A stretch of 64,000 nucleotides of DNA from Amoebidium appalachense (lineage: Eukaryota; Ichthyosporea). The position numbers were made by a program, and so were the translations under genes. This document shows, piece by piece, positions 11,415 through 20,075 of this stretch. How positions within the stretch are numbered: the first letter of the stretch is position 1; the number at the start of each line of letters is the position of its first letter. The stretch spans positions 6,014,001 to 6,078,000 of the forward strand of contig CAVNZM010000017.1 in NCBI GenBank assembly GCA_963693365.1, written 5' to 3'. Below the pieces are notes generated by a model. It did no database searches, was not told the DNA's origin, and was given only the letters and a program-made list of their open reading frames with translations.

Positions 11415-12044
11415 AGTGTCGTGTATGATGGGTAACTAGTCTATGTGTTTTGTGCACTGGAAACGACAGTAGAAAAGTGTAAATCAAACGTTCTGCTTCC
11501 CATGTTTGTGACATGGGAGGCACTGCTTTATATAGTCGTTGGCCACCTCATGGTGGCCTCGTGTGCACCCTGGTGGTGGGCCATGTACAGCATGGCCGAA
11601 AAGAGAGCACAATGAAAACAAGTCGTTAAAGATATAAAAGTTAACTGTGCACGTTGAGTGGCTAGTTAACTTGCACTAAAGCACACAAATAAACGTGTTT
11701 AACACACCAATTGCAGTTAAACGTAAATCTTGCTTCACACAACTAAAAATATTCTGAGAATATCCGGGAATAAAGCACACTACCACTCTAAGAATAGAAT
11801 CCTGTGGCAAATATAGACATGACATCATCTGAACCGGGAATATTAATTAATGAGCACAATTAGCACGTTGCTAGTGAAGCTCGTCATTGGTACAGTTTTT
11901 GGCTCAAACATATAACTACCATATATGAATATGACCGTAAACAAAAGCTCTATGCACTCGAGTGAGTGTTGAAACAGTTATTCAATTGCTCAGAAACTTT
12001 CTCTAACAGACATTGCTAGCCGGGAGTACCAGTGTACTCCAACA
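11279..12044 (-). repeat. 5' LTR of A1, promoter plus gag N-terminus
   Basis: 766 bp, TG...CA ends. In sense it contains three short perfect hairpins, a TATATAAA box, and the gag ATG about 120 bp before its 3' end. See the equivalent features mapped on the plus-strand LTR at 12879-13648. Confidence 0.93.
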
Positions 12045-12049
12045 CAATG

Positions 12050-12737
12050 GGCACGTGCACAGTAGCCGTTCACACGCATGCGCACGGTACCAGCTGGATG
12101 AATACGCCATGGTGCTGAGAGTCCCTCGACCCACCACCAGCACTCAAGGTGCACATTCCGGGGAACACGTGCACTCACCCAATCAACTCAGACGTATGTA
12201 GTATGTACAAACAAACTTGACCCGCGCGTGGACATGCGTACACGCGGCACACAAGACAAACACACGCACGCGTGCACGTACACACGCATGCACGTTTTCA
12301 CACGCCAGCCTCAGGACACAATTTCATGCACACCATTTGACAATGTCGAGAATTGCAACCACACAGTCCACAAAACACACGCACACACACTCGCATGTAC
12401 ATGCATGTACACACACACACACACACACACACACAGGCACACACACACACGCGTGCACACCAGGGAATAGAAGCCCCTCACCTCCCCCCCCCCCCCCCCC
12501 CCCCCCCCCCAACTCCCCCACTCCCCCCACCCCACCCCACCCCGTCCCACCCCTTCTTCCGCCTGCTCCCTCGTCCCCCCTCCCCCCTCCCCCCCTTCTC
12601 CCCCTCCCTCCGCCCCTCCCCCCCTCCCTTGACGACATATACCCAGACAAACAGTACACAACCCGCCCACACTACACAACAAAATGTTCGACACACACAC
12701 AGAGAGACACACACATACAGACACACACACACACACA

Positions 12738-12783
<46 letters not shown>

Positions 12784-12878
12784 GGGGGAGGGAAGGAGGG
12801 AGAGGGGGAGGAGGGGAGAGAGAAAGAGAGAGAGAGAGACTGGCACACACAAACACCACGGACACACACACAAACTTT
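12050..12878. repeat. Low-complexity spacer: (CA)n, C27, (GA)n
   Basis: Between A1 and the next LTR: (CA)n at about 12405-12460, C27 at 12484-12510, pyrimidine-rich to 12630, (CA)n to 12740 switching directly to (GA)n at 12741-12780, then purine-rich to 12840. No gene. This is probably a fragment of ordinary genomic DNA lying between two separate retrotransposon insertions. Confidence 0.9.
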
Positions 12879-13648
12879 TGTTGGAGTACACTGGTACTCC
12901 CGGCTAGCAATGTCTGTTAAAGAAAGTTTCTGAGCAATTGAATATTTGTTTCAACACTCACTCGAGTGCATAGAGCTTTTGTTTACGGTCATATTCATAT
13001 ATGGTAGTTATATGTTTGAGCCAAAACTGTACCAATGACGAGCTTCACTAGCAACGTGCTAATAATTGTGCTCATTAATTAATATTCCCGGTTCAGATGA
13101 TGTCATGTCTATATTTGCCACAGGATTCTATTCTTAGAGTGGTAGTGTGCTTTATTCCCGGATATTCTCAGAATATTTTTTAGTTGTGTGAAGTAAGATT
13201 TACGTTTAACTGCAATTGGTGTGTTAAACACGTTTATTTGTGTGCTTTAGTGCAAGCTAACTAGCCACTCAAACGTGCACAGTTAACTTTTATATCTTTA
13301 ACGACTTGTTTTCATTGTGCTCTCTTTTCGGCCATGCTGTACATGGCCCACCACCAGGGTGCACACGAGGCCACCATGAGGTGGCCAACGACTATATAAA
13401 GCAGTGCCTCCCATGTCACAAACATGGGAAGCAGAACGTTTGATTTACACTTTTCTACTGTCGTTTTCAGTGCACAAAACACATAGACTAGTTACCCATC
13501 ATACACGACACTATGTCTGACAACTTACAGTTGCAGCAACTAGTCCAACTACTGGAGCAGAGGTTGGCCTCACAAGATGCAATCATTTCTGACTTACAGA
13601 AGGAACAACGTGCACTAGAACTAGCTTCTATGAACACAATGTCCAACA
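12879..13648 (+). repeat. 5' LTR of A2
   Basis: 770 bp, same family as the A1 LTR with a few small indels. It starts TGTTGGAGTACAC at 12879 and ends TCCAACA at 13648, directly followed by the primer site. Confidence 0.92.
13330..13428 (+). promoter_or_regulatory. LTR-A core promoter with three flanking hairpins
   Basis: TATATAAA at 13393-13400 is the likely TATA box, putting transcription start near 13420-13430. Three perfect 7-bp stem-loops surround it: GGCCATG/CATGGCC (13330-13336 with 13342-13348), GGCCACC/GGTGGCC (13369-13375 with 13380-13386) and CCCATGT/ACATGGG (13410-13416 with 13422-13428), with 4-5 nt loops. The same arrangement recurs in every family A LTR in the window. Function as operator or RNA leader structure is inference. 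Confidence 0.6.
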
Positions 13649-14613
13649 GGGTTATGGGCCCCTCACGTAATGATTCCATCAAGTTCAAGGTCGACATCCC
13701 TCTCTTCACTGGCATTGATAATGATTCAGGCACGGACTACCACACATGGGCCGAAACCATGTATGTCCAGCTTTCTGGTGCTGGTCTTCTCCACACCATC
13801 GCGCCCAGTACGGAGCACCCGGCTACCCGTGAACAGGTCGACACTGCCCGTTCCTACCTGTGGCAAGCACTCTCGGTTGACGTGCGTTGTATCCTAGGGT
13901 TAACACGCACCACCACACCTGCGGAGATATGGCCGGCCCTATCTGCCCACTACCTGGAGCAATCTGAGGCCAATCAGTACGACCTTATCGGGCTGTACAT
14001 GAATTCTACGCCTGAACCTACGGACACCGCGACGAAATACGCCATGAAGCTCCGCGGCTACGTGCGGCGCCTGGCCGATTACGGCACACAAATTGGTGAT
14101 GATCAAGTGCTGACCAAGCTCACCCACGACCTCGGCAAGGTGCCTTACTACGAAATGCCTGTCATTGCCTACAAGATGACACCCAAGCCTACCGTGATGG
14201 GCCTCCTCCAACAGCTACGGGCATATGAGACCAGCCACCCACGTGCACGTGTGACTACCAGCTCCGGGCCGGCCGCCTTCACCACACGGGCTCCTCAACC
14301 TGTCATCTGCCACGGCTGCGGCAAACCAGGCCACATCAAGTCTCAGTGCCCCAACGGCAACGGCCAACACAGCAACTCTGGCAACAACCGTGCCAGCACC
14401 TACCCCAAGGGTTCCTGCGTCAACCACCCACTGTCTACCAGTCACACTACCGCCATGTGCAAGGGGGGCAACCGTGCCAACGGCCGCAAACCTAAGGGTG
14501 GTCCCCTCCCGCCTGGGTCCTGCATCAACCACCCTGCCTCTACTACCCACACTACGGCACAGTGCAAGGGGGGGGCTGCCGCTCTCCGGGCTTCAAAGTT
14601 TCCTCATGTCTAG
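13513..14613 (+). CDS. gag: A2 Gag, start in LTR, ends at TAG
   Basis: 366 residues, near-identical to A1 Gag: leucine-rich heptads at the N-terminus, primer site translated as RVMGP at residues 46-50, zinc knuckle CHGCGKPGHIKSQC, and the two C-x2-H-P...H-x4-C motifs. The G run after the last motif has 8 G (14568-14575) instead of 7, and a seven-base insertion follows. The frame therefore ends FPHV and stops at TAG, just before where protease begins in another frame. Confidence 0.9.
   Translation: MSDNLQLQQLVQLLEQRLASQDAIISDLQKEQRALELASMNTMSNRVMGPSRNDSIKFKVDIPLFTGIDNDSGTDYHTWAETMYVQLSGAGLLHTIAPSTEHPATREQVDTARSYLWQALSVDVRCILGLTRTTTPAEIWPALSAHYLEQSEANQYDLIGLYMNSTPEPTDTATKYAMKLRGYVRRLADYGTQIGDDQVLTKLTHDLGKVPYYEMPVIAYKMTPKPTVMGLLQQLRAYETSHPRARVTTSSGPAAFTTRAPQPVICHGCGKPGHIKSQCPNGNGQHSNSGNNRASTYPKGSCVNHPLSTSHTTAMCKGGNRANGRKPKGGPLPPGSCINHPASTTHTTAQCKGGAAALRASKFPHV
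13649..13661 (+). other. Primer binding site of A2
   Basis: GGGTTATGGGCCC directly after LTR end CCAACA: complement of the initiator tRNA-Met anticodon arm. It is also the coding sequence for part of Gag. Confidence 0.8.
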
Positions 14614-16597
14614 CAACGACTGTGGCACCAACAAGGTGCTCCTCGACTCTGGAGCCACTGACCATGTGTGCCCCCGGCCCGATGTGTTCGTCAACATGCG
14701 TGCGGCGCCTTACTCCACGGTCCAAGTAGCCGACAAGGGTGCATGTGCAGTGCTTGGGGTGGGCGACGTGTTCTTTTCCAGCACCATCGACGGCGTTACT
14801 GCGGTGCATCAGCTGACGGATGTACTCTACGTGCCCTCCATCCCCGACACTCTCATCAGTGTGTTCACGGCATCTACCAACGGCGTTTTACCCCGCTTTG
14901 ACACCCGCGGCGGCGTTAAGTTGTGCTACGGCGATCATGTTCTGGCCACCGGCTCGGCTGTCGGCACCAAGCTGTACCACATGGCGGTGTCTCTTCTGCG
15001 CGCGGACACAACCCCGGACGCCCAAACCACCACTGCTCCGCGTATCCTCAAGGTTACTGCCGACCTTAACACGTGGCACTACCGTCTGGGCCATGCTGGC
15101 ATTGACGCTGTACGCTCGGTCATCAAGTCTGCAGGCCTGTTGGTGGGTGGCGGTGCCAAGTCTCCGGGTGTGTGTGAGCCCTGTGCCCTCGGCAAAGCCC
15201 ACCGTGTTGCCTTCTCCGAATCAACCAGCCAAGCTCCCCCGGGTCCTAGCCAAGGTTCACAGCGACATCAGCGGCCCCTTCCCTCCAGCGATCGGTGGTG
15301 CTCAGTACTTGGCGACGTTCCACGACGAATTCACCGGCCACACCACGGCCGTGCCCCTCGTCAAGAAGTCGGACACACTGGCCGCATATGTGACGTACCA
15401 CAAGGCGGCGGTTACCCAACACGGTGTTCCCATGCAGGTGTTTCAGTCCGACGGGGGGGGCGAGTACATGGGCACGGCCTTCGGGGACTACAACCGTGAG
15501 CACGGCATTCGCCATCAGATCACTACCACCGGCTCTCCTCAACAGAATGGGACTGCCGAACGACTGAACCGGACCCTCCTCGACATGGTTCGGGCACTCC
15601 TGCAGCAGTCCGGCCTTCCGGTTGTAGGGATTCTGGGCCGAGGCAGCTGTGACCGCGGCTTTTATACGCAACATGCTCCCGTCGCGAGCCACCGGCAGCC
15701 AATCGTCTCCCGCCCTGCTGTGGACCGGCATTCCCCCCGACTACAGCCGGCTCCGTGTCTGGGGCTCTCCCTGCTACGTCCATCAACAGGATACACTGAA
15801 ACTGGCGCCTCGTGCCGTCAAGGGCATCTTCGTGGGCTACCCTCCTAACATCAAGGGCTACAAGGTCTGGATTCCAGCAGCACACAAGATGACCGTCAGC
15901 CGTGACGTGCAGTTCGACGAGGCTGCTATTCTGCACCCCCTCCGTGATGTCCCATCTGATTGGACGACCGCACCGGCAATTCATCATTTTTTGGAGTCAT
16001 CTGATTCGTCAAATCAGCCAGTCAATCACATCGTCCGGAATGATCAGCAATCTGATTCGTCTCGTCTGTCAGCCAATCGGACAGCGCCGAGTGATCAATT
16101 GGACATTCCGATCCTGCCCGAGCCTGCACATCGGCTCCCCCGGACGACCCGTAGTGGCGCTGTGTACAACGACCAACGTCGAGGCCCGACTGCCAACGTG
16201 GCTGCTGCTACGGCCCCCCTTGCCCCCCAGGCTACGGCTCCTGCATCAACACCCATCAAGGCTTCCACCATTGTTGTCCCCAAGACTGTCCGGGCTGCAC
16301 TCAAGAGTCCCCAGCGTCTGAAATGGGAGGAGGCTGCACACCGTGAGCTCAAGGCCCTGGAAGACAACGGCACCTTCACCCTTGTGCCCCGTCCAGAGGA
16401 TGGCTCCACTGTCATTCCGGTCGGCTGGGTCTTTACGGTCAAGCAGGACAAGGTCGGCAACGTCACTGCTTTCAAGGCCCGGCTTGTGGCCCGGGGCAAC
16501 TACCAGCAGCCTGGCCAGGACTATTTCGTCACCGAGTCACCTGTGGCTGCGCTGGCTACCATCCGGCTGGTTTTGGCTACCTCCGTGGCCCAAGGTC
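14590..16597 (+). pseudogene. pol: A2 pol, several frameshifts, truncated in the reverse transcriptase
   Basis: Protease LLDSGATDHVCP and the integrase zinc motif are in one frame up to about 15236, where an extra C (CCCCC instead of CCCC) shifts it. The integrase core (KVHSDISGP, FQSDGGGEY, NGTAERLNR) is in the next frame. A four-base insertion near 15625 shifts it again. The third frame runs through GYPPNIKGYKVW and the start of RT (GWVFTVKQD ... LVLATSVAQG) and then passes straight into an LTR at 16598. The catalytic YVDD region and RNase H are missing. Non-functional. Confidence 0.9.
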
Positions 16598-17363
16598 TGT
16601 TGGAGTACACTGGTACTCCCGGCTAGCAATGTCTGTTAGAGAAAGTTTCTGAGCAATTGAATAATTGTTTCAACACTCACTCGAGTGCATAGAGCTTTTG
16701 TTTACGGTCATATTCATATATGGTAGTTATATGTTTGAGCCAAAACTGTACCAATGACGAGCTTCACTAGCAACGTGCTAATTGTGCTCATTAATTAATA
16801 TTCCCGGTTCAGATGATGTCATGTCTATATTTGCCACAGGATTCTATTCTTAGAGTGGTAGTGTGCTTTATTCCCGGATATTCTCAGAATATTTTCAGTT
16901 GTGTGAAGTAAGATTTACGTTTAACTGCAATTGGTGTGTTAAACACGTTTATTTGTGTGCTTTAGTGCAAGCTAACTAGCCACTCAAACGTGCACAGTTA
17001 ACTTTTATATCTTTAACGACTTGTTTTCATTGTGCTCTCTTTTCGGCCATGCTGTACATGGCCCACCACCAGGGTGCACACGAGGCCACCATGAGGTGGC
17101 CAACGACTATATAAAGCAGTGCCTCCCATGTCACAAACATGGGAAGCAGAACGTTTGATTTACACTTTTCTACTGTCGTTTTCAGTGCACAAAACACATA
17201 GACAAGTTACCCATCATACACGACACTATGTCTGACAACTTACAGTTGCAGCAACTAGTCCAACTACTGGAGCAGAGGTTGGCCTCACAAGATGCAATCA
17301 TTTCTGACTTACAGAAGGAACAACGTGCACTAGAACTAGCTTCTATGAACACGATGCCCAACA
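16598..17363 (+). repeat. Family A LTR within the mosaic
   Basis: 766 bp. On its left it abuts truncated A2 RT; on its right it is followed by a perfect primer site. It therefore acts as the 3' LTR of A2 and the 5' LTR of the short unit that follows. It carries the gag ATG at 17228; the frame runs through the primer site and stops at 17485, giving an 85-residue product. Confidence 0.9.
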
Positions 17364-17666
17364 GGGTTATGGGCCCAGACACGACACCGCGGCCTCTAAC
17401 TTCACGTCCCCTACGACGCCTTGAACGGAGGAGCCAGAAACCGACTTCTAGGCTGTACCCTACACCCGCGAGCGTATTTCCGTGAAGTAGAGACTTTCGC
17501 TTCCACAAACACCATCCGCAGCAGCCTGCGACATCAACGTCAAAGTATTCCACTTCATTGGCGGGGCACGCACCACAGTGGAATGCACACCCCGGTCTAC
17601 CCTGCAAGCAGCCACACTCACTCTCTCTTCTCTAGTGGTGTGTACACTTCTCCAATTGGGTAGGGG
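17364..17666 (+). mobile_element. Short non-autonomous internal region with primer site and polypurine tract
   Basis: 303 bp between two LTRs. It opens with GGGTTATGGGCCCAG (17364-17378), 15 bases complementary to the initiator tRNA-Met anticodon arm and a longer match than the autonomous copies show. It ends CAATTGGGTAGGGG (17653-17666), a polypurine tract like that of family A. Between them there is no zinc knuckle, protease or RT sequence. This is the layout of a TRIM/LARD-type parasite that uses another element's proteins. It differs from family A internal sequence except at the two cis sites. Confidence 0.65.
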
Positions 17667-18057
17667 TGTTGGAGTGCAGACTTACGCTCACTCCACAATA
17701 TGTGTATGTTAGCTTTACAATTGATTCCGTGTACACAGACACACGCTGACACTCGATCACCACATGCACATCTGCATAGTTGAGGAATGTTGCCAATTGT
17801 GTTTTGACTGCAAACGATTGGTTCACTGGTCCCAGAGATCTCTAAATGAAAGTAACCAATCCGATTAGCGCCTGGCATCCGGATAACATTCCAGACTGCT
17901 GCCCCACGGGTATATAAGCCACGTCTCTGCCAGGTGCAGACATGGAGTTCAGTCATGGAGTTCAGTCATGGAGTTAACACACTGAAAGCAGTAAAAAACG
18001 GGTCAGCGCCCAAGCGCGCCACGACGACCCTAGTCACAGCGGACTCTACTTCCAACA
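17667..18057 (+). repeat. Variant 391-bp LTR (A-prime)
   Basis: Begins TGTTGGAGTGCAGAC and ends CTACTTCCAACA, so it shares only its extreme ends with the 766-bp LTR. It has a TATATAAG box at about 17911. Like LTR-A it contains the gag start: three copies of a 13-bp repeat (ATGGAGTTCAGTC type) put ATGs at 17942, 17955 and 17968, one in each frame; 17955 is in the gag frame. The element body that follows is family A. Confidence 0.7.
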
Positions 18058-19088
18058 GGGAGCATGGCCCCTCACGTAATGATTCCATCAAGTTCAAGGT
18101 CGACATCCCTCTCTTCACTGGCATTGATAATGATTCAGGCACGGACTACCACATATGGGCCGAAACCATGTATGTCCAGCTTTCTGGTGCTGGTCTTCTC
18201 CACACCATCGCGCCCAGTACGGAGCACCCGGCTACCCGTGAACAGGTCGACACTGCCCGTTCCTACCTGTGGCAAGCACTCTCGGTTGACGTGCGTTGTA
18301 TCCTAGGGTTAACACGCACCACCACACCTGCGGAGATATGGTCGGCCCTATCTGCCCACTACCTGGAGCAATCTGAGGCCAATCAGTACGACCTTATCGG
18401 GCTGTACATGAATTCTACGCCTGAACCTACGGACACCGCGACGAAATACGCCATGAAGCTCCGCGGCTACGTGCGGCGCCTGGCCGATTACGGCACACAA
18501 ATTGGTGATGCTCAAGTGCTGACCAAGCTCACCAACGACCTCGGCAAGGTGCCTTACTACGAAATGCCTGTCATTGCCTACAAGATGACACCCAAGCCTA
18601 CCGTAATGGGCCTCCTCCAACAGCTACGGGCATATGAGACCAGCCACCCACGTGCACGTGTGACTACCAGCTCCGGGCCGGCCGCCTTCACCACACGGGC
18701 TCCTCAACCTGTCGACGTCATCTGCCACGGCTGCGGCAAACCAGGCCACATCAAGTCTCAGTGCCCCAACGGCAACGGCCAACACAGCAACTCTGGCAAC
18801 AACCGTGCCAGCACCTACCCCAAGGGTTCCTGCGTCAACCACCCACTGTCTACCAGTCACACTACCGCCATGTGCAAGGGGGGCAACCGTGCCAACGGCC
18901 GCAAACCTAAGGGTGGTCCCCTCCCGCCTGGGTCCTGCATCAACCACCCTGCCTCTACTACCCACACTACGGCACAGTGCAAGGGGGGCCGGGGGCTGCC
19001 GCTCCCCGGGCTTTCCTCATGTCTAGCAACGACTGTGGCACCAACAAGGTGCTCCTCGACTCTGGAGCCACTGACCATGTGTGCCCCC
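17955..19088 (+). pseudogene. gag: A3 gag, alternative N-terminus, interrupted by B1
   Basis: Starts MEFSHGVNTLKAVKNG inside the variant LTR, so the coiled-coil N-terminus of family A is replaced by a short basic peptide. From RNDSIKFKVDIPLF it is the family A Gag with the zinc knuckle and both C/H motifs. The primer-site position reads GGGAGCATGGCCC instead of GGGTTATGGGCCC, so tRNA pairing looks damaged. The G run before protease is altered to GGGGGGCCGGGGG. At 19088 the protease (DSGATDHVCP) is cut by element B1. Confidence 0.85.
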
Positions 19089-20013
19089 TGTTGTAATACG
19101 TAGTATTTACATATGGTAAGATCTTCTCAGTTTGTGTTATGTTTCAGTTCATATGCTTAGTGTAAATGCCACACTCCTATTATGTAAAGTGTAGCATCGA
19201 TCTCCGATATGCTTGTATACTTGTAATCGTGTTGTATCGGCTTTAATCGTGTATTGTAATATCGATTAGAATATTTATATGTGTGTACACGGATCCACCC
19301 ACTCAGGGAGAGACGTGTACATGTTCGTGTGTACATAAATATCTCTGGTTATAGTTATGCTATTACTATCTTGTTTGTTGATCTGTGCTCTCTTTTCCTT
19401 CCTCTTTCTCCTTCCTTATTTTCTTTTCTTTCTCTCCTTGTCTTCATGTGTATAATCGTATTTCTTTTCTACTAATATATGTTAGGTAGATTTGTGTTAC
19501 TTAATACGTGTTCATTGGACGGTAACACACTTAGGCTACACTTAGAATAGCATGTGTGTTTAGACTTCATTAATTCACTTTAGTTTTCATGTGTTGCCGG
19601 GCTTTAACCAATCATCAAGGTTAAGTGTGATATGTCTGAGTCTTTGCAGTATGTCATAGGTTAGAACTTCCTTGATGATGACACGAGTTGATCCTAACTA
19701 GTGTCTGTGTCCTATCGTGTACGCCTCCGCGTACCGGATCTCTCTGAAAGCAATTGGTTCTTAGTGATTGGTTTCTATTAGAGATGGATCTGATTTCCGA
19801 CTGGTCGGAAATCATGTATGGATTGGACTTAGAGGAATTTCAGGTATTTATTCGAAGATCAGAATAAATTCAGTTCAGTCGTGTCTAAACATTGATGTCT
19901 GTTGTGTACACTGCTCCGATCGTTCCGTGTTTCGTTGTTGTGTGTGTCTGTGGTGTTTTCACACTGCACCACTGTGTCTCTGCTTACATCCCAAATACTT
20001 ATAGAAATTAACA
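19089..20013 (+). repeat. 5' LTR of B1
   Basis: 925 bp, begins TGTTGTAATACGTAG and ends AAATTAACA. It is unrelated in sequence to LTR-A apart from the TGTTG/ACA ends. It matches 24891-25815 and, interrupted by a LINE, 31635-33566. Confidence 0.93.
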
Positions 20014-20026
20014 GGTTATGCAGCCC
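20014..20026 (+). other. Primer binding site candidate of B1
   Basis: GGTTATGCAGCCC follows the LTR directly. The first seven bases match the family A site (GGTTATG, complement of CATAACC, a Met anticodon region); the rest does not match initiator tRNA-Met. The same site occurs in B2 at 33567. The primer tRNA is unresolved. Confidence 0.5.
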
Positions 20027-20075
20027 TTTTGTACGCTCCCTACACACATCTAGAACTCGCGCTCGTTTTTCAATC

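Larger units (their letters stand above)
6167..12044 (-). mobile_element. Ty1/copia retrotransposon, family A, copy A1 (complete, LTR to LTR)
   Basis: Two 766-bp LTRs (6167-6932 and 11279-12044), which look identical by eye, flank a 4.3-kb internal region read on the minus strand. A perfect 5-bp target duplication, CAATG, lies at 6162-6166 and 12045-12049. In sense the LTR begins TGTTGGAGTACAC and ends TGTCCAACA. Internal order is primer site, gag, protease, integrase, reverse transcriptase, RNase H, polypurine tract: the copia order. Matching LTRs imply recent insertion. Protein coding is intact except for a one-base deletion in a G run in the integrase and a separate -1 gag/pol frame relation. 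This is the best preserved family A copy in the window. Confidence 0.95.
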
